DNA of 64,000 nucleotides from Xiphophorus maculatus (lineage: Eukaryota > Chordata > Actinopteri > Cyprinodontiformes > Poeciliidae), in NCBI RefSeq assembly GCF_002775205.1, contig NC_036447.1, positions 28,208,245 through 28,272,244 on the forward strand, read 5' to 3'. Position numbers and translations under genes: made by a program. Shown piece by piece: positions 1-11,120 of this stretch. The notes under the pieces were generated by a model. The model made no database searches and had not been told where the DNA came from. It was given only the letters and a program-made list of their open reading frames with translations. Positions within the stretch are counted from its first letter, which is position 1; each line of letters opens with the position of its first letter.

Positions 1-92
1 GAATAATATCGGCAATGTGGTTGTGGGCACCATTATCTTTCCTTCATGTATGGGTTATTTTTCCCCATTGTTCAGCTGATGTTTTAGCTTAC

Positions 93-3000
93 CAGTGGCG
101 TTGTGATTCAGGAAAGAGTAGATGAAATATCTGTAGATGTTGTGACTGTACATCATGTCAGCATCCATTTGCCTCATGCTCTCACCAAGTGCTGCCACCC
201 TGCAAGTCGAAAACAGAAAGAGGACGGTAACTAAACCTAGAATTTTTATTTTTGAAATCACAAAATGTGTGAACTCACAGGGTTTGGTAAACGGGGCAGG
301 AGAAGTTTTTGGTGCTCAGGCAGGAGAGGAGGTCTGGGTTTACGTCTGGCAGCAGAGGGAGCAGTTTGATCTGGTACCAGAGTTTGATGAATTCGGGGTC
401 GTCCAGGTGATGTTGGGTCAGAGTTGGAGGCTCATTCTCGTTGAATATCTCCTTAATGTCAGATGCCAGCCCTGCAAAGTTCTGAAAGGAAAACAAAAAA
501 GCACTGACTTGAGTTTTTGTCGCAGCAGTGACAACAGAGAGGAATTATCAGAGTGACTGAGTTCACACTGAAGTCTCTTATGTTTAGAAGGTCAGAGAGG
601 TTAATATGCTCACTGTTGTGGTAAACTCTTTTATCAGGAGGTGCAGACGTTCAGCCAGCTCAGTAATCAGCCTCATGATGGTTTCTTCAGTCATCGTCAG
701 CTCACTTTTAGCAGCGCAGTGCATAATATGGGCTACGTTCTCCACTGCATCGGTCAGCTGAGGGCATCACAAACAACAAGATGGGACGGAAGGTAAAGCA
801 GGATTCTTTTATCGAGCTAAAATATAGAGTAAATTAAAATACAAGTCAGAACCTCACCCCACAAGGGCTCTTATCAAGAGTGACGCTGCAGACATCCTGA
901 AGTTCATCGTATTCATTTTCCCCACCATGTTCCAGAAAACTGCATGAAAACAGAATACACAGCTTCAGACAAAGATGACCAATGAAATTACAATTTTTCT
1001 TCTTTAAAATGGCCAGATTGTGGATGAGCAATTAAAGCTGCACTAGGCCACTTAGAGGGTCTCAATTACACACACAAACAAAATGGCAGAAGGTTTTTCC
1101 ATTTAAAGTTATACGGTCAATTCTTTTTGCTTTCTTAAGTTGAAGTTTTTTTAAAAAATAAATAAATAAAATGTACGCTTCTTACATCACTTTTGAAAGA
1201 CATATTTAGAAAATCTGATTAAAACACCACAGAAAAAGACTAAACAAATATTTCACTATCTCTAGCATTATTTGTGTAATAAAATAAATACATTCCATTT
1301 AGTTTGTGATTAATATATAATTTACATTTTTGAAATGTTATTTATTTACTTAGTATTGTTTGTTTGATTTTATTTAATTTTATTTGCAGGCTTTCATAAT
1401 TACACCCTTCAGTCACAGTAGCTGAGGCTGATTAGATGAAATTCACAGTAAATGTGTTCACACACACACACAAACAGAAAAAAAAATCACAAAAGTAGCA
1501 ATGATACCAGGCGTCTATGCAATTCCCATTTTGACAAAAGATCTGAGACCAGGTGATAGCTGTAGATTCCCAGGAGGCAAAAAGGAAATGATAATGTATG
1601 TACACATTCTGATTTTCAGAAAAATCATTTTAAAAATGAGTAAAAATAAATAACACATTCAAATAGAGGAAACTTGAGTTTCAAATCTCAATTTTTTACC
1701 ACATAAAATGTTTGAACCCAGGTAGTACAAGTACTTATAAATACATGTTTACCTACCAAGTAGGTATATATTACCTACTTACAGTTAATATTGAATACAT
1801 GTTAAACCCAGTGGAAAGTATTTCTGGTGACAATATCTATTGTTTACTGTATGAATATTCACCTGAGCAGATAAAATATAATTAAAACAATGAAGACTGT
1901 TGATAAACAAAACGTTTCCCCATACATTTATGGCTTAAACACGTTTGTACTTCATTAAGTGACATAACTGAATGGTTACCCAGAAATTATACTCAAGTGA
2001 AAGTTACTTTTGGTTAAAATAATATGACTGTAGCAGACATTTATGGTTGTTGTTGATTTCTTTTTACTTATTATCCATGTCTGGACTACATTTTTGTCAA
2101 TTAAAAGATCAAATCCAAAACACAAACCAAATCAATTTTGATGAAAGCTAAATGGACCAACAGACTAAAAGACAAAAATATTTGTCAAAGAGCTGTTTGA
2201 GAGGGAAGCATGTGAACATAAAGTCAAATAAGCGAGTAATTAGTTTAAACTTAGTCAGTAATTAGTTTAAACTTAGTCTGACTTACTACAGCTCGTGAAA
2301 AGCCAGCGTGATGTTTTGGTGCATCAAGTTTTCGTCGTTCGGCAGGAACCTGCGCAGCAGCGGCAGCACCACCTGCTGGTACCAGTCATCCACGTTGGTC
2401 ACATCAAACTCGGGGATGTCTGGGACCGTGGGCGGCTCATACACGTTTGCCAGCTCAGCCAGAGTCCAGTTGAGCAGGAACTGAGTCAAAGTGGTGCTTT
2501 TTATTTCTGAAACATTTCTCTGTAAGACACACACAAGGCCAGGGGAGGGGGATTTAACTTCCTGTTGTCACAATGAAATGGTTAGCTTAAACGTCTCAGG
2601 ATGTGTTTGTGTGAGTTTATTTACCTGATGTGTAAAAGAAACAAATTCATGAGCAAAACTTCCAATCGGTCTGAAAGCCGTCATGAATCCATTTGCGATC
2701 TGTAATGTTAAAAACAAATATTGGGAATTAAAGTTCTGTAGGACGTTTCTTGTTTCTTTAGACAGCGCTCTCTTTTGTTTTAAATTGAAACAATAGTCAG
2801 GTATTTTCAAAATTGTGTGTACTATTGCAGCACCAGGAGCTCATGCTGCCCTAGATGAGATGCCGCCCTGGGCAGCTGCCCACATCCCCCATATCAGAAA
2901 CCGATACTGCTTCAAACTGACAGACTGTACGAAAAAAAAAACAAGACAAAAAAACCTCTCCATTTTGAACAGATGCCAATCAAACTAACAAGAGTTTAAA

Positions 3001-6000
3001 ATGGTTGAATCTAACATATGATAATTATTGTTTATACCACAAGGAAACAAAAAGCCATTAACTGAATATTTAAAAGTTCCATGACACTCAGATCATCTTA
3101 AAAAGAAAAAAAAGCTGAGGGTACAATAATTACATGTGTCAATGTACATAAATCTTTTTTTTTTTTTTAGAAACATTGTGATTTACACAATAAAAACCCA
3201 AATTAAAAGTTGGAGATATTTAAGAGTGACAGGAATAAAAGATAAATTTATTACAAGGTATTTTTTGGCATTTGCGTGCCTTTGAGTGTGGAAGCTGTAC
3301 GTCTAACAGCCTGTTTGATCTTGACACCGTTCGCGTGTGATATGTTGCAGGAAGAGCTTTTATGATGATGTATTTTAGAGAAAACAAACATGTTTCATTA
3401 TTCACAGAAACAATTTGCCCCTGTTTTCCTGGGCTTTCTGCTCCGTCTGCAAATGAAACATAAACAGAAACATGGCTCCTCTAGAACACACGTGTCAAAG
3501 TCAAGGCCTGCGGGCCAAATCCGGCTACATTATTCCTGTGAAGCAGAACTTCAACTAAATACAACGAGGTGCATTTACCTCTTTGAGAGTGCTGTGTGGA
3601 GATGAATAACCAACTGGCACCACAGACGAGTTTCCAGGGCTGGGAGTCGTTTGCTGACCGGGCAGCAGACTGTTGAAAACCAGGGTCAAGGTGCCGTTGT
3701 CCAAACCAGCCACCTCAGGCTTTAAGAGCAGCTCGGCCTTTTGTGCAGGAGAGAGCAGGTGGAGAACCTCCAGCTGTGGCCAGAAACAGACAGAGCGGTG
3801 TGACGGGACGAAAAACAAAAACTCATATCGCACGAGTCCTCAAACTCATATATGATAACGTTAAATGTTATGTAAAGTGAGATGGCCATTCGAGTCGTTT
3901 ATAGGAAGTGAGTCTGACTCACCCCACTGAAGACCATGTTGAGGCTGGTGAAGTCCTTCATTCGGGCCATCGCTCTGAAGGCGCCAAAATTCTTCATCAG
4001 CCATTCTTTGCTGCTTTCATTGCCGTTTACACAACCTACAAATGAAGTACATATAAATATGCATCAAGAAATAGGAGCAGATGTACTGTTTATCGGTATC
4101 AGGACAGAATAAGGGCAGAAAAATGACATTTATGGAATCTTGGATCCCTTGGACCCCGATTTATTTTTTGATTTTTGAAATGTATATGTAAATTTTGAAT
4201 AACTTGGCAACAAAAAGCAGTACATAACTGTGAAGAGGGAGATAGGTTTCTTTTTTGTAAATAAACAATCTAGTGTGCCATGCATTTCTATTCAACTCCA
4301 TGCAACCCTTAAAAAGAAAAAAAAAATTATAAAAGAAACAGTACCATTGATTAGCTTAAGATGTAATTACAAAGGCATATTAGGGACACTGCAGATAAAA
4401 AAAAAGGAATAAATGTTTGCCAAACACCTAAACATGTATGAGATTGTGAGAAATAATTTAGGAAACATTTAGAAAATATTTGGCTCTTGAAACTCAATAA
4501 TTCACCAAGTCTTTTGTAGAATATTTCTGACATTAATCTCAAGATATTAGAGTTATTTTCTCATAAATTTGGGATTTTTTGAAACTCAGAAACTTCCAAT
4601 ATTTTTTCTCAAAACTTTCTGAACTTAGTTCCAAAATTTGAGTTTTTTGGCAGTAGCCAAATCTCTTTTCCTTCCGTCTACAATGGTCCCAATATGCCGT
4701 CCTGCGTAACCTAATCTAGATTCCATCTGTGTTGAATCTAATCTCAGGATAACGCAGCTGCTCTGCGAAGGCTTCAGAGGTTAGCTGGAAAACATGAGGG
4801 ATCAAACAACATGATGAAGACCAAGAAACAGCAAACAGAACTGAACTTTAGCTAGTAAAAGACAATACTCTCTACAAGTGTAAAGCTGGTTGAGTCATAA
4901 CGCAAAAATATTTTCTTTTCATTGTTGTTTGTGTTGGGCATTTTGTTTGTTCTGCTAATGCAGCGTCCTATGTTTTTCTGGTAACTTTAAACATTACTTT
5001 GACTTTAATTGGTCATTTTGACCACTTTTTGCCTTTTTCTCTTTTTATATGCATTTCTTTCTTATGTTGCTTTTATGTACCTGTAACTCTTTCTCCAGAC
5101 AGGAAGGGGTACATGAAGAACGTGTAGATCCACTTTTGTCTGACTGGATTCATCTCTGAAAAATATTGGCTGAGTTCTCCCACTCTGAAAGGCAAGACAG
5201 AAATATCAAAAGACATTTCCAAACAGCTACTATCAAAACTAAGAATAAAGTTGAGAATTAAAAAAATAAAGACGTACACAGTCTGATAAGTGGAGCAGCT
5301 GAAGTTCTTTGTGCTGAGGCAGGACAGGAAGTGTTTGGTGATGGAACCCAGCAGAGGTTTGATTTTGACCTCAAGCCACATCTGAACCAGGGCTTCATTC
5401 TGGAGAGGATCTGCTCCGGGGTTGAAATTCAAAGCTCCTTCCAGGCTCAGGACCGGCACGTCGGTCATGCTGGATTTCTGTAACAACAGTTAAAATGGAT
5501 TAAAGTTTACAGGCTTCTGAAAAGGTTCCAAGAAAGAGGCCGTAAGTCTTTTTCCTAGAAGTTTGTCACAGTCTGAAAGCACAAGTGTCATGAACTTGTC
5601 AAAAAAAAAAAAAAAAAAAGCAGAAACAATAACAGTAACAACTGGTCTGGTCAGTCTGGAATGCGTGCGGCATTTTTTGGCGTTGCGTGCCGGTAGAAGT
5701 CATACCATGAAGGTGTACACGTCCATTGTGGCCTCAAGCATCACTTTCAGCCTCTGCATGTGGTCTTTTCCTGTGTCTGTGGACGGCAAGCCGACACACT
5801 GCAGGAAGCGGGAGGTCGCGTCCGCCTCCTTGGGATATTTAACAGAAAGGACATTTTGGTTACAACATTTAACAGCTTTATGCCGTTCCCTGCAAAATCT
5901 ATTGAATTTTGACTTTTTTTTTCACATTACAACAACAAATCACCCATGCTATTTGCAATTGATATCAGAAAAAGTATGTGAAAATGAGTCAATGTTTTTT

Positions 6001-9000
6001 TAAAAAAAAAAAAACCCTCTACAAATTAAAATTTAAATGGTTATTGTTAGGTAAATTGTATTATTAGTAATTATCAAATATTTGTTGTATCATGTAGCTT
6101 TTGTAGTTACATTTAGATAATGTTTCTGTATGTTAATTAATTCTGATTCCTTCCTAAATCCCTCCTTGGAAGAGAGAGGTGACAGCTACTCTCAGCAGCT
6201 GTTGCCCTGCAGGACTTCCTATGAGAGACGGAAGTGTTAATTACTCCCAGCAGAGTTTTACAAGCCTGACAATAAACTCTGCTCTGTGCTTCTTTGTGCT
6301 ACAAAACCGTTGCTTTGAAGCTATACAACGTGTCCGATTCAACGCCGTGCTTGGAGCAAAAGGGATCTAGAGTATAGATAACATGTGTCTAGATTATTGA
6401 ATGTCATTAGCGCTGTAACGATGTGCCCCTCCACCCTTTTAGAGTTGCAGCGCCCCTTGTGGCAGGGTTCCTAAAGAGCAATAAAAAGAGAGGAACAGAC
6501 AGATGTGTTTCAGAGCGGTTGGAGATTTGTAACTGAAAGCACATCTCTGTCTGCTCTCCTCGCGAGAAACAAAGAATCTAACTCTCTTGTCTTTCCTGTG
6601 TTTGTTTAATAGGTATTTAGGCCTGACAGTTATAAAACCATTTACGAATCACAATGATTGATTTGATTTGTGATATTTCTTAAATATTTCTCAGAATAAA
6701 TGAGAACCACAAGAACCATAAATGTCAGGAAAAACATGTAAAATATTAAATATAAGTAGTAGAATAAATGCATTTTCCTCTTAATCATGTTCAAGTAGCG
6801 TTCACCGTGATTCTTGCTTTTTTTGGGGTGTGTACAGTCTTAGGGGAGCCAGGAGATTCTCCAGCAGTCGATTTACAGATGTTCCCAGCAGAACTGTTAT
6901 TCTAGGAGATTATGTTTGTGTTCTTGATTTGTCAAATCATCCACAAGTTTTTTCCAGAACAGGTTTGTCTTGCTCATGCAACAAAGAGGAAGTGAACACT
7001 GGAAACTCAGAGTTCACCTTGTCAGAGTTCACTACTAAGCCAGTAATCCTGGTTAAAAAAAAAAGGTTTATCAAGTTCAAAGAGTGATGATCCTGTCACT
7101 TTGAAAAAATCTTGTTGGTATGTGATTGGGGCAGTTTGGCAACTGCTTACGACATCCTCACATGAGTTTGAACTTCAAAAATGGACTCCTTACCAAACAC
7201 AGACACACATATATTTATTTTTATTAGAGTTTGAGTGCACTTTATGCATCTTCCTCACCTTATCATTAATTACAGTGCGGTAAAAAATCTTTTGCCCATT
7301 TCCTCTGGCTTTGCTCTCGTCACAGTTAAATGTTTCAGGTGATCAAACTGGTTTCAACTGGTTTAAATAACGTAAATAATTGGAAAAGGCTGTTTTAGAA
7401 ATGGTTTTGTAAACCTTTCCAGTCTGATATAAAGAGATGACATTGTTTTTCCATCTCCTCTTGAATTTGTGTGGAGTATGATGAGTTTCTTTTTAAATGT
7501 AAGCTATTTAAATTTAAATAGCTTACTATATGTGGTAGGACAGGTGCAAGTTCAGCTTTATTTTTAATGTGGACGATGACGGTTAACTCGTTAGTTACCA
7601 AGACGAAGGGGTCTTTTTTTGTGGAGCAAGGTTGGCCGGATTTCTTTTTCTCTTAAGTGAAATCATCATTGGAAGACAGCTTTTTGTGTACCTTAGGTTA
7701 TCTTTGTCCGATCTTAAACTTTTATTCTCCAGAAGAAATTGGGGATAAAATAAGCTTTAGGTTCACAAATATTTATGAGCTGCAAGAAAACAAACAGCTC
7801 TGACTCATAAATCCTGAGAGAACAATGATGGAACATTGAACTGAACTGAAGTAACTTTAAGTTTTGATTAGATACCTAAATAACATTTAATTATTAGTAA
7901 ACACTAAAAGACATATATCTCCTGAAATAACTAATTAAACACCCATACTAAAGATGAAGAGATTTGGTGGCTGCCATAAAAACAGATTTCACTTTTTATT
8001 CTGAAAAACCACACAAGTGAAGAACTCATTGGTTTCTGACTCACTTGACCGCAGCTTTCTGCCCCACATGTTGTAGCCCTGCAAGTTAAATAGATGGATA
8101 AAAACATTTAGAGTTGAAATATGTCACAGCTCATTCCACTTAGAACAGACTGATATAGTTGCAAATCTAAAAGAACATTTAATGCTCCTCTAGCTAGAGA
8201 TTTTTTATGTGCTTTCAAGATAAGAAATTAGACTTACCCTTGTGCCCTTGAATTTCCTGATAGAATGAAATAGAGTTTTTTGGTTAGATTTTATACGCAA
8301 GATAATGTTCACAGATTCGATTTTGTCAAAGAACTATTTAATAAAAATAAAACTTCTTATAATAAAGGATTTTTGGTTAATTGTGTTGCTAGGTTATTCT
8401 GACAAATCTCTCACAGACACATGATTTTGCCCAACGAAAGGCAAAGTGAAAACCATTGGTATGAAAACTCAAACTTAATGTATTATAATGTTATTGATAT
8501 GAATCAGCTATGTTGTGATCATCCAGTGAGAAACGACGCCATGCCATTAAAAATATACGCAGGTGGACAAAGTTGCTGGTATGCCCTTTTTAATGACCAG
8601 AAAACACACAAGGGCCACTGAAGTAACTTGAAACTGACAAGCAACAATAAAAATAATTTACTGGAGATTGGCCAATGAAAATAAGACATTGCTTTTCTAA
8701 AGTGGTACAGCTGAACTAAAGAAGAAGACCTGGGCAAAAATGATGATTCCTCTAAAAAAGAAACAGAAGATAATTTGACCCAAGGGACATGTGAAACTAC
8801 AGTGTGTCCTCTAATTAGCACAGCAGGTGTCTTAAAGCTTCTAATTAGTCAGTCTGTGTATCCAAAGGGTGATAAGTAATCACTGTGCTGTTTGGTGACA
8901 TGGTGTGTACCACACTGAAGCAAAGGAGAGAGTTCTCCCAAGAGATTAGAAAGAAACTGATAGAGAATCACATTGAAGGTAAAGGCTATAAGAGCGTCTC

Positions 9001-11120
9001 CAAGCAGCTTCATGCTCCTTTGACTACAGTTGTACATATTATCCAGAAGTTTAAAGTCCATAGGCCTGCTGATGGTGTTGTTGGCTACAGTCAAATTGAT
9101 TTTAAAGGTGAACGCCATCCATTGATTGTTTGAGCCAATGTGGACTTCAAGAGAGACAATAAAGGAAGACACCACTTTTGAAGAAAGTCGTAAGAGAAAG
9201 CACAACTGGAAATGGATGATGACGAGCTACAAAGCTTCTGAGAGATTATCCTTTGCACGGATGAGACAAAACTGGAACATTTCGGCAACCTTCACCGGCT
9301 TGACGGTCAGAAATGCAAAAATGAAGCATACCAAGAGAAGAAGACTGTCCCTACTTTGGTGGTAGCCTGGTCAGACCAGGCCCTTACTCTGTGCGATTTG
9401 CTTCACCCAAAGTTTCTGGACTCTTTGCTACAGAAAAACGATTGCTTCCTGAAGGCATGGTGGACTCTGCTGAAGTTTTAAAACTTACCCAATCAATAAC
9501 GTTCGCCCGTGACGTATGTAATGCCCAGAATCAACGGCAAGAAGCTTACCAGAATTTGACTGTGCTGTCAAGCGAGACGTGCTGAGCCAAACTGTCAATG
9601 TTAATTCAGTATTTGACAGCGTAGTCAACACAAACTGAACAGCTTTGTTCACTTCCTCCACCGCCATTGCTACAAGCACAGGCAGACTACAATTCTAAAA
9701 GAGCTCAGAACATCAACGTCATCGTTCACAACTTCACCTTCGGTTCACTGATGGGTCCAGTTGAAATTGTACCAGAGGGAATCCTTGTAAACAGGAGAAA
9801 GCCCATACTGTGCTGTAAGTGATATTTGAATCGAGCGGATTAGCGCAGGAAGGCAATGGCCAGGCTAGCTTTGAGGCTGCTTTTGAGCCTCAAAGCTCAA
9901 AAGCAGCACCATGGGACCTTTGAAATCTCAAGACTATCAAGGAATTGTGGAGAGAAATGTGCTGCCTAAAGCTTGGTCTTAGTCGCAGGTCATGGGTCTT
10001 CCAACAGGACAATGACCCAAAACACACCGGTAGAAAAAGCCAAGAAAGACTAAGAGCAAAACTTTGGACTATTCTGAACCTGCTTCTGTGAACCCTGATC
10101 TAAATCTGTCAGGAGAAGGCACACTTCAATCTGAGACAGCAGACTGACATCAAGGAGACGACCAAATAACCTGCGGATAGGCGCAGAAGAAAAAAAGATT
10201 GTAAAGCCAAGAAAAACATTTTAGGAGCAGATTTAAAAAAAAAAAAAACAACATAAAAAAACAGTGTCATCTCTACATCAGATATGTTCTGTGTACAAAC
10301 ACATGGACTCACTTCCTGTTACGGCCACATATTTCAGGACACTACTCAGAGCAGAAAGACACGCAGAACAAGGTGAAACGTAATCAAAAGTTTGATTTTT
10401 GAGAAAAAGCTTTTTAAAATTTCAATTTCATTTCATTTCTCTAATGTTCTGCCACAGGTCTTTGCCTGACACTTCTTAAAGGTATGACTTTCAGATACGG
10501 TTTACTGTGGGTTAGGTTTTTTTAAGCCTGACACTTCTTTATTTAACCTTCATTCACTCACTTTCATCTAGTTTTGATTTCCCCCTTTTTTTTTAGCAGA
10601 TTCAACAAAATCCTCTAGTTGTTGGTCAGAGACAACAGCTAAAGGACGGGTGAACCAAGAAGCAGCCAAACTCAAAAAAAAAAACATGCAACCCTCCCAC
10701 GGTCTTAAGAAATGGGACCAAATGAGCGTTTTACCCTTTTTACCCAGCGAGTTGGTACTGACCCCGCGAGCACTTTTACAAGATTTGTTTCTTGTGTGGT
10801 TTCAGGAACTGGAGTTACGACCTTAGCAAAGACTGACGAGCCATTTCATCGGAACCATCTTGGATCGAAACATTTGCGCAACACTGTATCTTTTACTAAT
10901 GGGGGAATTTATTTTTACAAAAACAACATACTGTGTTAGAATGAGTCATTTGTTTGTTTTGAGTTTTAAATAGAATGTGAAGAACAAATCATGGCAGATT
11001 TTTTTATTTTTATGTCTGTAAAGTTTGATTGACTGTGTTTTGCTTGAAGACAAACAACCTGCTCTTACCAGTGGTGGCTCCAACGAGGTAAACCAGCAGG
11101 AATAGGTAGCGTGATTTCAT
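93..11120 (-). CDS. Unrecognised secreted, internally repeated multi-exon protein (5' part; gene continues beyond base 1)
   Basis: I do not recognise this family. The signal-peptide exon is 11120-11069 (MKSRYLFLLVYLVGATTG, ending in phase 1). Phase-compatible exons follow, in transcription order: 5828-5706, 5477-5278, 5184-5081, 4035-3923, 3773-3579, 2699-2625, 2519-2287, 939-858, 757-614, 481-279, 199-93; each has GT/AG borders on the minus strand. Exons 5477-5278 and 481-279 are paralogous: both hold LSCLSTKNFSC followed by YQT, and both end in phase 2. Exons 5184-5081 and 199-93 match likewise (an aromatic helix with IY..F..Y/F.FL, ending in phase 1). Exon 2519-2287 is a diverged version. 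Exon 4035-3923 has NFGAF...DFTSLN and exon 3773-3579 has LSPAQKAELLL. The protein is therefore built from modules of about eight exons, probably extracellular, with N-glycosylation-type NxS/T sites and paired cysteines. At least one exon is missing between 11069 and 5828, because the phases do not join. A distant mesothelin/otoancorin-like fold is only a guess. Confidence 0.65.
3487..3532 (+). repeat. Fragment of a dispersed vertebrate repeat (GTCAAAGTCAAGGCC type)
   Basis: The segment CGTGTCAAAGTCAAGGCC followed by GGGCCAAATCCGGC resembles a very common fish dispersed element, probably the end of a hAT-like transposon. Only one end is present, just 3' of exon 3773-3579 of the minus-strand gene. 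The family is assigned from memory. Confidence 0.5.
4374..4698. mobile_element. Short element with imperfect terminal inverted repeats and degenerate tandem interior
   Basis: The left end GGCATATTAGGGACACTGCA is matched in inverse orientation by the right end at 4676-4698. The interior repeats variants of an A/T-rich unit related to GAAATTTCTGA and its complement. Two similar elements lie at about 58195-58642 and 63314-63642. It is non-coding and sits in an intron of the minus-strand gene. Confidence 0.55.
6045..6628 (+). mobile_element. Solo LTR, copy 1 (584 bp)
   Basis: The element starts TGTTAGG and ends GCCTGACA, an imperfect TG...CA inverted terminus. A perfect 5-bp duplication GTTAT flanks it (6040-6044 and 6629-6633). 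It is near-colinear with the second copy at 39352-39947. It contains an AATAAA-like signal near 6480 and promoter-like sequence, but no protein-coding part of a retroelement is present. A solo LTR left by recombination between two LTRs is the simplest reading. Confidence 0.8.
7272..7380 (+). mobile_element. Tc1-like terminal fragment
   Basis: TACAGTGCGGTAAAAAATCT, then TTGCCC and a CACAGTTAAATGTTTCAGGTG block, resembles the terminal inverted repeat of a common fish Tc1-like transposon. No matching right end was found nearby. It could be the displaced left end of the Tc1 remnant at 8.9-10.2 kb, but that spacing is too long for an intact element. Confidence 0.5.
8885..10200 (+). pseudogene. Decayed Tc1/mariner transposase
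   Basis: The translation gives a Tc1 helix-turn-helix N-terminus (FSQEIRKKLIENHIEGKGYK, then SVSKQLHAPLTTVVHIIQKF), later DETKL in a shifted frame, and near 9990-10035 the DDE-region signature VFQQDNDPKHT. These pieces are separated by frameshifts and stops. The stretch 9485-9830 does not read as transposase and may be a secondary insertion. It is non-functional and lies in the long first-intron region of the minus-strand gene. Confidence 0.8.
11069..11120 (-). CDS. Signal-peptide exon of the repeated secreted protein
   Basis: The ATG at 11120 (minus strand) opens 17 codons: MKSRY, a hydrophobic core LFLLVYLVG and a small-residue end ATT. The donor is GTAAG. This is a textbook secretory signal and gives the gene's likely start. 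It lies 3 kb upstream of the Tc1 remnant and about 5.2 kb upstream of the first module exon. Confidence 0.7.

Noticed and set aside
4740..4785. Possible extra exon (EAFAEQLRYPE) in the minus-strand secreted gene
   Set aside because: Reading from the available acceptor gives a stop in the required phase. Exons 5184-5081 and 4035-3923 join in frame without it (…GERVTG|CVNGNESS).
8065..8095. Candidate missing exon after the signal peptide (GGCTACAACATGTGG region)
   Set aside because: It has a good acceptor, but only the weak GTCAAG donor gives the required length; the stronger GTGAGT donor breaks the phase. Not listed as a feature.
7272..10200. One single Tc1 element spanning both the 7.27 kb end and the 8.9-10.2 kb transposase
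   Set aside because: The 1.6 kb between the end and the transposase start is far longer than in this family, and no inverted right end was found, so two separate remnants are more likely.
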